DNA of 64,000 nucleotides from Chrysogorgia sp. JL179-B06. Taxonomy: Eukaryota > Cnidaria > Anthozoa > Scleralcyonacea > Chrysogorgiidae. Shown here piece by piece: positions 12,531 through 21,412 of the stretch. The notes beneath the pieces are model-generated. The model did no database searches, had not been told where the DNA came from, and saw nothing but the letters and a program-made list of their open reading frames with translations. Position 1 is the first letter of the stretch; each line of letters begins with the position of its first letter. Location: the NCBI GenBank assembly GCA_035772405.1, contig JAYKKM010000149.1, positions 4,603,501 to 4,667,500 on the forward strand. Reading direction: 5' to 3'. Made by a program: the position numbers and the translations under genes.

Positions 12531-13259
12531 GCAAAGTGAAAAGGTGGTAAACTGCCAAGAATTTAGTGACGAAATACTGACGTTTCGAGCGGAGCCCTTC
12601 ATCAGAGTAAGACGAGATGAAATGAAATAAATAGGGCTTATATATATATGCCAAAAGGGTGTCACAAGTAGAAAGTAGCCAATCAAATGCACGGGAGATA
12701 AACAAACTAATAATTAATGAGATGGGAAACGTTAGATCATTTGCTATTTTTAACAGTCGATCAGCAAGCAGACTGAGGGGGCGGGAGAAATGACAGGTCC
12801 AATATTCAAGGGGATTAGGCGATAATATTAGCATAAGAAACAAAAACTTGAAAAGGAAAGAAAGTGCATACGCGAATAATAAAAAATTAATAATAATAAA
12901 GGTTCCAAGCAAACTAAAATAACCAAAAACTTGTAGGAAATTAAATAAAAGAAAAACGTTCGTTAAGACCAAGAGGATGTGTGGTGCCAAGTTTAAAAAT
13001 GAGACGCTTCTCTTGCCGCTTGCGGTTATCGTTGCCACCGGAGATGGGAAGGATGGCACAGACTTTCATGTCTGAAACCAAATGGTTGGAGCTGTTGAAA
13101 TGGCGGGCTACAGGTTTGTCACCATCATTGATCCTCACGGAACGAAGATGTTCAGCAAACCTGTCTGAAAGACGTCGCCCAGTTTCACCGATGTAGATTT
13201 TAGGGCATTTATCGCATGAAATGCAATAAATTATGTTGGTGGACGTGCATGAAAAAGTA
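12531..13259 (-). mobile_element. Penelope-like 3' terminal fragment (minus) with hammerhead and partial GIY-YIG ORF
   Basis: Reading from 13259 down: the C-terminal GIY-YIG coding part (IYIGETGRRLSDRF and following), a 3' UTR, a hammerhead ribozyme (12561-12611) and the conserved terminal motif. It is an inverted duplicate of 13553-13896 plus 14096-14490. Confidence 0.8.
12561..12611 (-). ncRNA. Hammerhead ribozyme (type I-like), Penelope pLTR
   Basis: The core CUGAUGA is the complement of 12599-12605. It is followed by stem II GGGC/GCUC, GAAA, stem III ACG...CGU with a 9-nt loop, and the cleavage-site C. Stem I is short with one mismatch. Penelope-like elements are known to carry such ribozymes. 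Self-cleavage activity is inferred. Confidence 0.65.
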
Positions 13260-13308
13260 TTTAACAGTATTTAAAGTATTTAAAAGTATTTAACTTTAAA
13301 AATATTAT

Positions 13309-13870
13309 TAATCGGAATTTTCACATTTTACAAAATGATCCTGAGACGTCAGCCATTTTCACCGACAACCCTTTGGTATCTTTTCGCCGTAATAAAAACA
13401 TTCGTGACTCCTTAGTACATAGTGCCCTTAAACAAAATACCTCGGCACCAGCGGGAACATTTTCTTGCGGCCGTTCCCGCTGTAACACATGCGCTTTTCT
13501 CAATCCCACTACAGTTATTACTGCCCCCAAATTCGACCACACAATCCGTCATGCTTTTTCATGCACGTCCACCAACATAATTTATTGCATTTCATGCGAT
13601 AAATGCCCTAAAATCTACATCGGTGAAACTGGGCGACGTCTTTCAGACAGGTTTGCTGAACATCTTCGTTCCGTGAGGATCAATGATGGTGACAAACCTG
13701 TAGCCCGCCATTTCAACAGCTCCAACCATTTGGTTTCAGACATGAAAGTCTGTGCCATCCTTCCCATCTCCGGTGGCAACGATAACCGCAAGCGGCAAGA
13801 GAAGCGTCTCATTTTTAAACTTGGCACCACACATCCTCTTGGTCTTAACGAACGTTTTTCTTTTATTTAA
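13309..13870 (+). pseudogene. Penelope-like element: C-terminal RT tail and GIY-YIG endonuclease domain
   Basis: The frame is open from about 13309 (NRNFHILQNDPETS) to the stop at 13870. The first part matches the conserved linker after the Penelope reverse transcriptase (PLVSFRRNKNIRDSLV). A Cys-rich segment (CGRSRCNTCAF) follows, then the GIY-YIG nuclease YCISCDKCPKIYIGETG with the downstream RLSDRFAEHLRS helix that carries the catalytic Arg, and the family-typical HFNSSNH and ERFSFI end. The reverse transcriptase is missing: the 5' end is truncated at about 13300, where sequence switches to AT-rich filler next to an inverted copy. The nuclease domain looks intact. Confidence 0.88.
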
Positions 13871-13973
13871 TTTCCTACAAGTTTTTGGTTATTTTAGCAA
13901 AGTGAAAAGGTGGTAAACTGCCAAGAATTTAGTGACGAGATACTGACGTTTCGAGCGGAGCCCTTACTTTGGT

Positions 13974-14023
13974 CTTACTCTGATGAAGGGCTCCGCTCGA
14001 AACGTCAGTATCTCGTCACTAAA
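13974..14023 (+). ncRNA. Hammerhead ribozyme (type I-like), Penelope pLTR
   Basis: CTGATGA at 13980-13986, stem II GGGC/GCTC, GAAA, stem III ACG...CGT, cleavage C, then ACTAA pairing with the preceding TTACT (one mismatch). It sits beside an inverted partial copy. Confidence 0.65.
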
Positions 14024-14410
14024 TTCTTGGCAGTTTACCACCTTTTCACTTTGCTATATATTCAAAACACTGTCTACGCAGCACTCTACTTTTTTGGTTA
14101 TTTTAGTTTGCTTGGAACCTTTATTATTATTAATTTTTTATTATTCGCGTATGCACTTTCATTCCTTTTCAAGTTTTTGTTTCTTATGCTAATATATTAT
14201 CGCCTAATCCCCTTGAATATTGGACCTGTCATTTCTCCCGCCCCCTCAGTCTGCTTGCTGATCGACTGTTAAAAATAGCAAATGATCTAACGTTTCCCAT
14301 CTCATTAATTATTAGTTTGTTTATCTCCCGTGCATTTGATTGGCTACTTTCTACTTGTGACACCCTTTTGGCATATATATATAAGCCCTATTTATTTCAT
14401 TTCATCTCGT

Positions 14411-14460
14411 CTTACTCTGATGAAGGGCTCCGCTCGAAACGTCAGTATCTCGTCACTAAA
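14411..14460 (+). ncRNA. Hammerhead ribozyme (type I-like), Penelope pLTR
   Basis: Same core as the copy at 13974-14023, with CTGATGA at 14417-14423. It lies just upstream of the terminal TTTACCACCTTTTCACTTTG motif and a (TA)n tail (14493-14524). Confidence 0.65.
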
Positions 14461-14490
14461 TTCTTGGCAGTTTACCACCTTTTCACTTTG

Positions 14491-14492
<2 letters not shown>

Positions 14493-14524
<32 letters not shown>
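14493..14524. repeat. (TA)n microsatellite, block 4
   Basis: About 16 TA units directly after the Penelope tip, consistent with target preference or tail addition at TA repeats. Confidence 0.9.
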
Positions 14525-14527
<3 letters not shown>

Positions 14528-15942
14528 TACTGGCTTTTGGCCCCAAAAATTGAGACATACTTTATTGCACATCTTATGATATCACTAGGATCTACATTCT
14601 ACATGAATTCTAATTGTTATCGAACAGACTGTTCAAAACACCATATACAGTAGAAAACCAAACTATCGTGGGAAAGTGTGCACAAGGGTGTGTAAAATTT
14701 ATTCATAACGAGTTATTTGTTTTAAAATATACATGGTCGAAACCGTATCAAACTTAGTCGTCTTATGAGTAATTAAGAATGTACAGGTACCTGTACTGTC
14801 GATTTTTGACAACTAAAACATGTTTGTGAATAGTTTATTTATGAACTTCGAAGTTTCTAACCACAAAATGAACGACATGAAAATGATATTTAAAAACTTG
14901 AAAATGATATTTACCAAATTTTGAACAGGTGAAATTCATAATCCTTTCCATTATATGTCTCATAATTTTGTCAGACTAAATATTACAGTACTACTTTTAT
15001 GGGTATAATATAAATATTAATAAAACTGCAATACATTAACTAAAAGGAGAGACATGTTTGAGAATACTAGTCTACATGTTTAATGATAAATCATAGGACC
15101 TTGGTGGAACACTAGAACTGTATATAAGTCGACTCCTTATTCTTGACCAAAAAAATCGTGATTTTTACGAGACCCGGAGTATACAGTAAGCCGAGTCCTT
15201 GAAATTAAATAGCTACGAGACACAGAATAGTATTCAGAGAAACTTTAATAATATCTTCTGTCTGAGTGTGAGTTTGTGCCTTTTCACAAAGCGACTGTAC
15301 CAACTTTTTTGCCCTATGAAGTCAACGATCTTGCTCTTCTTAGCCAATGTTTTGGCTTGCAACATTATTTGGTTTCTTGTAACGTCACATAACCCGAACC
15401 GCGATTCTTACAGTATATACCCATTTTTCAATCTGTTCTGTTTTTTCATTTTGGTGGCATGACAAAGATTTGTTTCACTAGTACAAGGTTTAGAATAAAA
15501 TTAGATGAATCACTTGAATGCATCAAGGACTTGTCAATCCATTAGTGTTAAACTGATTGGCCCATTTCCTGATGCATACAGAGGACTGGGTACTAGTATA
15601 TCCGATTTATGATTTTGCACATCATTTTATGACCCTGTGTACAGTATTTATTTATTTATTTAAATAATTAAAATAAATAAGTAACATATGTTAAGACTGA
15701 AAGCTTCCGTTTGTGATTTGCCGTATATATGAAAATAAACGGCAATCTTAACTTGCTGATGGGCTAATATTTTCAACATAGCAAAATGGAAAAGCTGAAA
15801 ACTGTCGTGAATTAGTTCGAGGAACGAAATACTGATGTTTCGAAATACTGTATTTACACTAAATACTGTATACATGCAATGTTGCGTATATATGTATTTT
15901 TATATATAGTGATTGAATACGAGTTTTTTGTTGTTCGATCAG
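14525..15942. other. DCTN1 intron 1; one decayed Penelope tip, otherwise nothing recognised
   Basis: At 15779-15842 a degenerate minus-strand Penelope end survives (AGCAAAATGGAAAAGCTG, then CGAAATACTGATGTTTCG). No coding region was recognised elsewhere in the stretch. Confidence 0.5.
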
Positions 15943-16742
15943 CAGGCCTCATTAAAGTGCGCGAGCGTGCGAGCGCCGCTCGCAGGCACATTTTCAATTT
16001 GTGCAGGCACAATTTTTTTGCTGATAGTTTAGCTAATTATTAAAACTGTGTTCACAAAGTATGATGTTTGCAGGCACTACATGTATTTACAATTCAGAAA
16101 GTCTGTGCAACCACAGAGACTTTATTTTTTTAGTTCAAATAATATTTTTTGTCAGGAGCATGTCGCGATGTAAGATTTTTCAGGTTTTATTGCATGCAAT
16201 GCAAGTTTTTCGTTGAAAAGCCTGTCACGGATATAAAAAGAAATGACAACGAACAAATAATATCATTTGCGGCAACTTTCCCCACTTCGCTTTACTTGCT
16301 TGAGACCTAATTCAATGACCAGAATGTCAGTGTCGTGGTGGCTCGACTACGTCCAATTCCAATGTTTGGAAGTTGTATTTCAAATACGAGACGGAGAACT
16401 TTTCTGGGATTTCAAAGTCAGATTGAGTGTCTTTTGAAAAGGCGAACCGAAAACGAGCGAACCTTTTTAACGCACGCGGAGTTTTAACGAGTTTGAGAAT
16501 TTAATTGCAAGTGTTTTGTCGCAAAGATTTTGAAATCTACTCGTCATACTACCGTTGTCAGCTGGCCGTGGGAAATTGACACAAAGCGTTTGTTTTCGGA
16601 AGCCAGAAGAGCAAACGTGAAGTTTTCCAAACCGTTGTTTCCCATGGTTCGCACTTTGCACACAAAATATTTGCAGGCACATTTCCAACTTCTAAATTCT
16701 GCTTGCAGGCACAAACAAATATTAATGAGGCCTGCCGATCAG
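15935..16742. mobile_element. Non-autonomous hAT-like element
   Basis: Terminal inverted repeats CAGGCCTCATTAA (15943) and TTAATGAGGCCTG (ends 16734) are flanked by 8-bp target copies TCGATCAG / CCGATCAG (7 of 8 identical). Five GCAGGCAC motifs lie near both ends (about 15982, 16003, 16070, 16673, 16705), as expected of subterminal transposase-binding sites. No transposase is present. Confidence 0.65.
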
Positions 16743-18600
16743 TATAGCCCAATTGAGCGAGGTTCGAGTCTGAAATGTCTCCTGCAGCGCCATTGAAATG
16801 TTAATCGCAGTCGGCAATGATTAATGTATTTGTTTTTCTATTTTTGAAACCGAGTGCTTCCGAGAAAAACCCGTGCTGAAATAGTGCCTTTTTCAGAGTA
16901 TACCAGACCCGAAAACCGAGGTTTATTTCAACACTTCGAAACACCAGCTGAACGATGTTACAGTCAATAAAAACAAATCTCAATCGAAGATCCTGTGAGA
17001 ACATGGCACTTGCAAACGATTTTTAACGTAACACGTTTTACTGATATGTGGCAACATGTCACACGAAAAATCATCCAGTTTGACAAAAATTGACATAATA
17101 TGCGGATTTTAAAAATCGTCAGATTTATGATTGGGACGAGCTGGACAGTTGGATTTCATTGTGAAATAAAGACCATTGTGTTCATGCTTATGAAGTTATG
17201 GACTCATGGCGTGTCGTTCGCGAAAAAGTTACCGTATAATCGGCATCGATTAGTTTTTGATTAATTGGCTCATCTATAGATAATATCAGGATTTTCTTGC
17301 AGGTTATAGCCCAGAAACTAGTCAAAATATGACAATTCAACTATTCTACCTGAAAAGGACTGAGCTTTGTATACGATAATATCAGGATTCTTTTCAACTA
17401 TCAGGCAAATCAGGTATCCGGCCGGATAGGAATACGTTTTTCATAAAATGTCTAACTAGTACTATAACAGGGGCCGGGTGGATATAGGATTTTTCAGGGG
17501 GGAGACTTAGTGACTATAAGACGTAAGCATGCAAATTGTAGATGGTAATTTTTATTTTTAAATGTTAAAACCTTCACCACATTCTCTAGTTACCTAATGA
17601 GGCATGCTCAAGGTAACTATAGTTGTAAAACAAAACACTTGTCAAACGATATATGGGGTCTGAGGGCACGCCCCTCCAGAAGGTTTTGATATTTTGAAGC
17701 TCTAGATTAAATCATACACTATTAACACTAGGGTCCAAGGCAATATATATTATATACAGTGGCAGTTTGCATGTAAAGTGGGTGTACTTACATGGAAATA
17801 CTACACTCACTTTGCGTATAGTACACGTATAGAAAAACTGCACTCCGTGCATGTATAGTACACAGAGAAACTACACAGAAACTGTGTGTAGTAACTACAC
17901 AGAAACTACTGGTACACTCCATTCACAAGAGTCCGAAGCTAGTTGACAACAGCGCTAAAAAGACACAAAACCGATTGGGTTCACACAATACCGGATGTAG
18001 AAGTCATCTATAAACAGGAGTGACTTGAAACAGTTTCTTTAATGATTTGAACATTTTGCTTTTAAATACCACATAAACAGTATTCTAAATTGCTTTCAGT
18101 GTTGATACCCTCGGTCTCAAAAACGTCCCTCGGCCCCATAAACAGGAGCGACTTGAAACAGTTTCTTTACTGATTTGAACATTTTTGCTTTTAAATACCA
18201 CATAAACAGTATTCTAAATTGCTTTCAGTGTTGACACTGTAAATGTATTTCCATTGCGCTACACTTGAAAAGCGTTAAGTTTAGGCGAACGCTTATAACA
18301 TGTGTCAATAAACGGCATAGTCGCCATAACATTGTCTGTCTTACTATATGAATTGAGTATATTGTATAAGTTACCTGGTGATGTTAATTGACCATTTGCT
18401 GCAACTTTTTCACAAAATCACAGTTGATATACAGTATCGTTTGATAACAGCTTTTATTCAGCGAATTCATTTCAGAAATACTGCTTATTTGATAATTTGC
18501 TTCGTTTGAAAATTGGTCACAGTGCCAATTTATATCCGAATCTTTAGAGTAATCCAATACATGTACATTGAATGAGCACCTTTTGCAACTTTATGTATAA
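16743..18600. other. DCTN1 intron 1 with an imperfect tandem duplication
   Basis: A segment of about 92 bp (from ACTTGAAACAGTTTCTTT) occurs at about 18012-18104 and again at 18140-18231. A block of TAGTACACAGAGAAAC-like short repeats lies at 17760-17930. No gene was recognised in 16743-17740. Confidence 0.55.
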
Positions 18601-18608
18601 TTACATGC

Positions 18609-19139
18609 TTGCATTTGCAACTATATATAGTTACCGTGCATGTCGATGACTCATCGTGCGCGCTAATCGACTTGTTGAATGAGGTGAAACACAAGCACTC
18701 AAAAACATTGGTATCCGATCTTTATTACCCAATCCAACAACTCACTCCACTAGTTTCTTCACCTGAATGCTATCAGCCAGTGCCACCACGAAGACCACTT
18801 TTTGAATTGGACGAGTGTGAGGAAATGTCCTGGGAAAAGCTTCACGAATTAAAACAAAAATCTTCATCGCAGCCAAATTTTGCTGTAAATTGCTTGCACA
18901 TACTTTTTAAAACAGATGAATTAGTAGGAAGAAACATTGCTGGACAAAAGAAAAAGATGCCAGTTGATCCTGTTCGAGTGGAAAAATTAAGGAATACTTC
19001 TTCAAAATGTATCCCACACCAGCTGATGAACAAATTCTTGACTGGCAAAAATGTAAACTGTCCATGGACGAGTTTAATCGAAGGCCTATTAAATGCAAAC
19101 ATTAGTTTCGCCTTTCTATTCGTATTAATATTCGTATAA
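18609..19139 (+). CDS. BEN-domain-like protein, probable terminal exon or captured ORF
   Basis: The open frame ends at a stop at 19137-19139, with an AATAAA-type signal about 8 bp later. Residues from about 88 read NFAVNCLHILFKTDELVGRN, then KKKMPVDPVRVEKLR, resembling the BEN domain (N-F-A...L...F...EL...N..G......D...). BEN domains bind DNA or chromatin factors. There is no in-frame ATG before residue 90 or so; translation could begin after the acceptor-like TATATAG at 18623-18630. The end of the domain (WTSLIEGLLNANI) is followed by a hydrophobic tail. It lies in DCTN1 intron 1, opposite strand. It could be a transposon passenger or a pseudogene. Confidence 0.5.
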   Translation: MHLQLYIVTVHVDDSSCALIDLLNEVKHKHSKTLVSDLYYPIQQLTPLVSSPECYQPVPPRRPLFELDECEEMSWEKLHELKQKSSSQPNFAVNCLHILFKTDELVGRNIAGQKKKMPVDPVRVEKLRNTSSKCIPHQLMNKFLTGKNVNCPWTSLIEGLLNANISFAFLFVLIFV

Positions 19140-19554
19140 GACAAAAATAAAAATCATACTTTTTAAACTAGACTGTTTGAGTTGTGAAGTGTGTTGTGCT
19201 CGCACCATTGGGGAAAAAGCAGCATATATATTAACTACAGTACTTGTTAAGTATAGTGACAATTTCCCATTAAAAGCTCAGTGTAAAACAAATCAAGTGT
19301 GTAATGGGTTACACGGTGATTCAAGACTACACGGTGATTCAAGAGACTACACGTAATCCCCGCGTACTACAAGGAGATTCAAGAGACTACACATAATCTC
19401 CATGTAATACACGGAGAATTTCTCCATGTACTACGTGGAGATGTCTTCCGTGTACTATACACAGAGAATTACGCACATCGCTCTGTGTAGTACACCCACA
19501 TTACACCCACGATACACACACAATATGTTAAAAAAGTTGTTTATTAGATGTATC
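19140..19554. repeat. Cluster of diverged short direct/inverted repeats around the BEN ORF
   Basis: Repeated TTCAAGAGACTACACG-like and GTGTAGTACACCCACA-like words. Complementary words (GTGGGTGTACTT, AGTACACAGAGAA) occur at 17760-17870 on the other side of the BEN ORF, suggesting a decayed element with inverted subterminal regions. Confidence 0.45.
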
Positions 19555-19702
19555 TATTAATTGCTTCACAATTGATCTTTACATGTTTTATTCATTAAAC
19601 TATGTGACAATACACAGACCGACTTACAACAATGGCGGCCGAACACATGTTCTCTCAGTTACAGCGCATGCGCCAATATATAAATTATGTCCAAAGTTAA
19701 CA
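19555..19702 (-). repeat. Copia 3' LTR
   Basis: Identical to the 5' LTR. A short purine-rich tract (AGTGGAGAT in element orientation, 19704-19712) stands immediately upstream as candidate polypurine primer. Confidence 0.93.
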
Positions 19703-19852
19703 ATCTCCACTGTAATTTTAAAGAGAAGTCTGGCATAGAAAATGTAACAATATGCAAAATGTTTTGCATTAAACAAAATGTAAAACCTTTTTATACACAA
19801 CAAAAGTTAACCAAACTGTATGTACTGTACTGTTGTATAATTGATGATATAT

Positions 19853-21412
19853 TTATATGTTCAAGATTCCCTCTTCAAGTCTCTTCATCCGCATCAGGGA
19901 GGAAGCACCTTTTTTCGTTAGACAGTCTGCTAGTTGTTTCTTGCTTTCAGACCAAAGGAATTTCTTCACGTGTCTGTTCTCAATGAGTTCCTTTATTCCA
20001 CTGATTTCGATTCTTAAACGCTTCTCACTTACTAACTTAGTGGATTTCACTGCTTCGTACAATGACTTACAGTCTGTTACACAAACAAGTGGCAGCATAT
20101 TGGTGTCAGGTTTACCAGATGCAAGTTCTGAGTATAAAGTTGAGATGAATATCGCTGCATCGATCCCATCAGCCATAGCAAGTGTTTCTCCAGCTAAAGT
20201 GCTGCGAACTACTCTGCGAAGTTTCTTAGAATTCCAATTGATCAGTGAGAATTTTCCTGTTTCTCCAACCAGAAATATCAAATGGCCACCTTGAGTACCT
20301 CCATCAGGAAGATTTCCTAAAGATGCATCACTGAATACAAACAATGACAGTTTTCCATCACCCAAATGCTGAAACTTCAATGGTACACCATCAGATTTCA
20401 CTCTTATGATTACTTTGTTTGCATCTAAGATATCTTGAACTTTCCCATTCTTAATGCTGGCTGCCAATCTACAAGCATCAAATAGGATGTCTGGTCGGCT
20501 TTGGTGTGCTATCCACAGTAACTGTCCTACCTTTGATCGCAGCAAATCTACCTCATTTGTTGTCAGCTGTGAATTCTTCTGCATAGCTCTGACCTTGTTC
20601 AACTGAATAGGCATCAGTTTGTCTGCATAGTCATTCTGATGGAGATATATCTGTTCATCTTCATTGACCAAATCAATCCCAACATACTGGAATGTATGAC
20701 TTACATGACTAATCACTGTAGTTTCAAATTCTGCAGTTCCACCCCAAATAAAATCATCTACATGGCTGGCCAATATACCAATCACATCTCCACTATCATT
20801 GAGCCAATAATACACAGCTGGGTCAACTTGGGATAGTTTTGCACCAGACTCAATCATAACAGATTTCACCTTGTTATACCAGTAAAGTGAGGCATCACCC
20901 AATCCATACACGCACTTCTGCAGATGCCAAACTTTCCCTGAACAACCAGCCTCTTTGGGGGGACGGATGAAAACATCTCTTTGTATTTTCTGGCCCTGTA
21001 GGAAGGCAGTTTTTATGTCCATTGACTGTGGTTTCCACTTGTTGTGAGCTATAACAGCTAGAATAAGTCTTAAAGACTCCTTCCCACATGTTGGTGAATC
21101 TTTTGGAATCTGCTTATTGTCTATTTCCTCAAATCCTCGAGCAACTAATCGAGCCTTGGGTTGAATACCATTGTTGGTCTGTTTTAAAGTACACACCCAT
21201 CTTGTTGATATGCACTTTTGTCCCGTATCTTCAACTTCCTTGTACACCTCATTCTGCTTCCAATTGTCAAGTTCAGCTACTTTAGCATTATCCATTGAAA
21301 TGTCTTCCAACACCATGACATTTTCTTCTTGAACATCAGTTATGGGAGTTTCAGAAACTTTCAAATCGTCAACATGACTCAAATCAACTGATTGTCTAAT
21401 TACTTTACTCCA
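19853..21412 (-). CDS. Copia reverse transcriptase-RNase H
   Basis: The frame is open from 21412 and overlaps the end of the upstream ORF by about 13 nt in the -1 frame; no ATG stands near its start (a TTG lies at 21382). RT motifs include KARLVARGF, DIKTAFLQG, CVYGLGDASLYWY and the catalytic HVDD (usually YVDD). RNase H follows with the Asp of VFSDASLGN, then LAGETLAMADG and ADCLTKKGA. Expression would need -1 frameshifting or reinitiation, or a one-base change broke a single frame. Confidence 0.92.
   Translation of the reverse strand, partial: WSKVIRQSVDLSHVDDLKVSETPITDVQEENVMVLEDISMDNAKVAELDNWKQNEVYKEVEDTGQKCISTRWVCTLKQTNNGIQPKARLVARGFEEIDNKQIPKDSPTCGKESLRLILAVIAHNKWKPQSMDIKTAFLQGQKIQRDVFIRPPKEAGCSGKVWHLQKCVYGLGDASLYWYNKVKSVMIESGAKLSQVDPAVYYWLNDSGDVIGILASHVDDFIWGGTAEFETTVISHVSHTFQYVGIDLVNEDEQIYLHQNDYADKLMPIQLNKVRAMQKNSQLTTNEVDLLRSKVGQLLWIAHQSRPDILFDACRLAASIKNGKVQDILDANKVIIRVKSDGVPLKFQHLGDGKLSLFVFSDASLGNLPDGGTQGGHLIFLVGETGKFSLINWNSKKLRRVVRSTLAGETLAMADGIDAAIFISTLYSELASGKPDTNMLPLVCVTDCKSLYEAVKSTKLVSEKRLRIEISGIKELIENRHVKKFLWSESKKQLADCLTKKGASSLMRMKRLEEGILNI

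Larger units (their letters stand above)
13896..14490 (+). mobile_element. Penelope-like terminal repeats: inverted tip (13896-13970) then direct tip, UTR and second tip
   Basis: 13896-13970 is an inverted terminal segment; 13971-14052 is the direct one with an intact hammerhead core; 14096-14490 is a 3' UTR copy ending in a second hammerhead (14411-14460) and the GCAAAGTGAAAAGG motif on the minus strand. The block ATTCAAAACACTGTCTACGC links copies at 11,950, 12,515 and 14,060. Confidence 0.8.

Noticed and set aside
12981..13196. 71-codon frames antisense to the Penelope GIY-YIG sequence (also 13615-13830)
   Set aside because: Shadow frames opposite the nuclease coding strand in both inverted copies.
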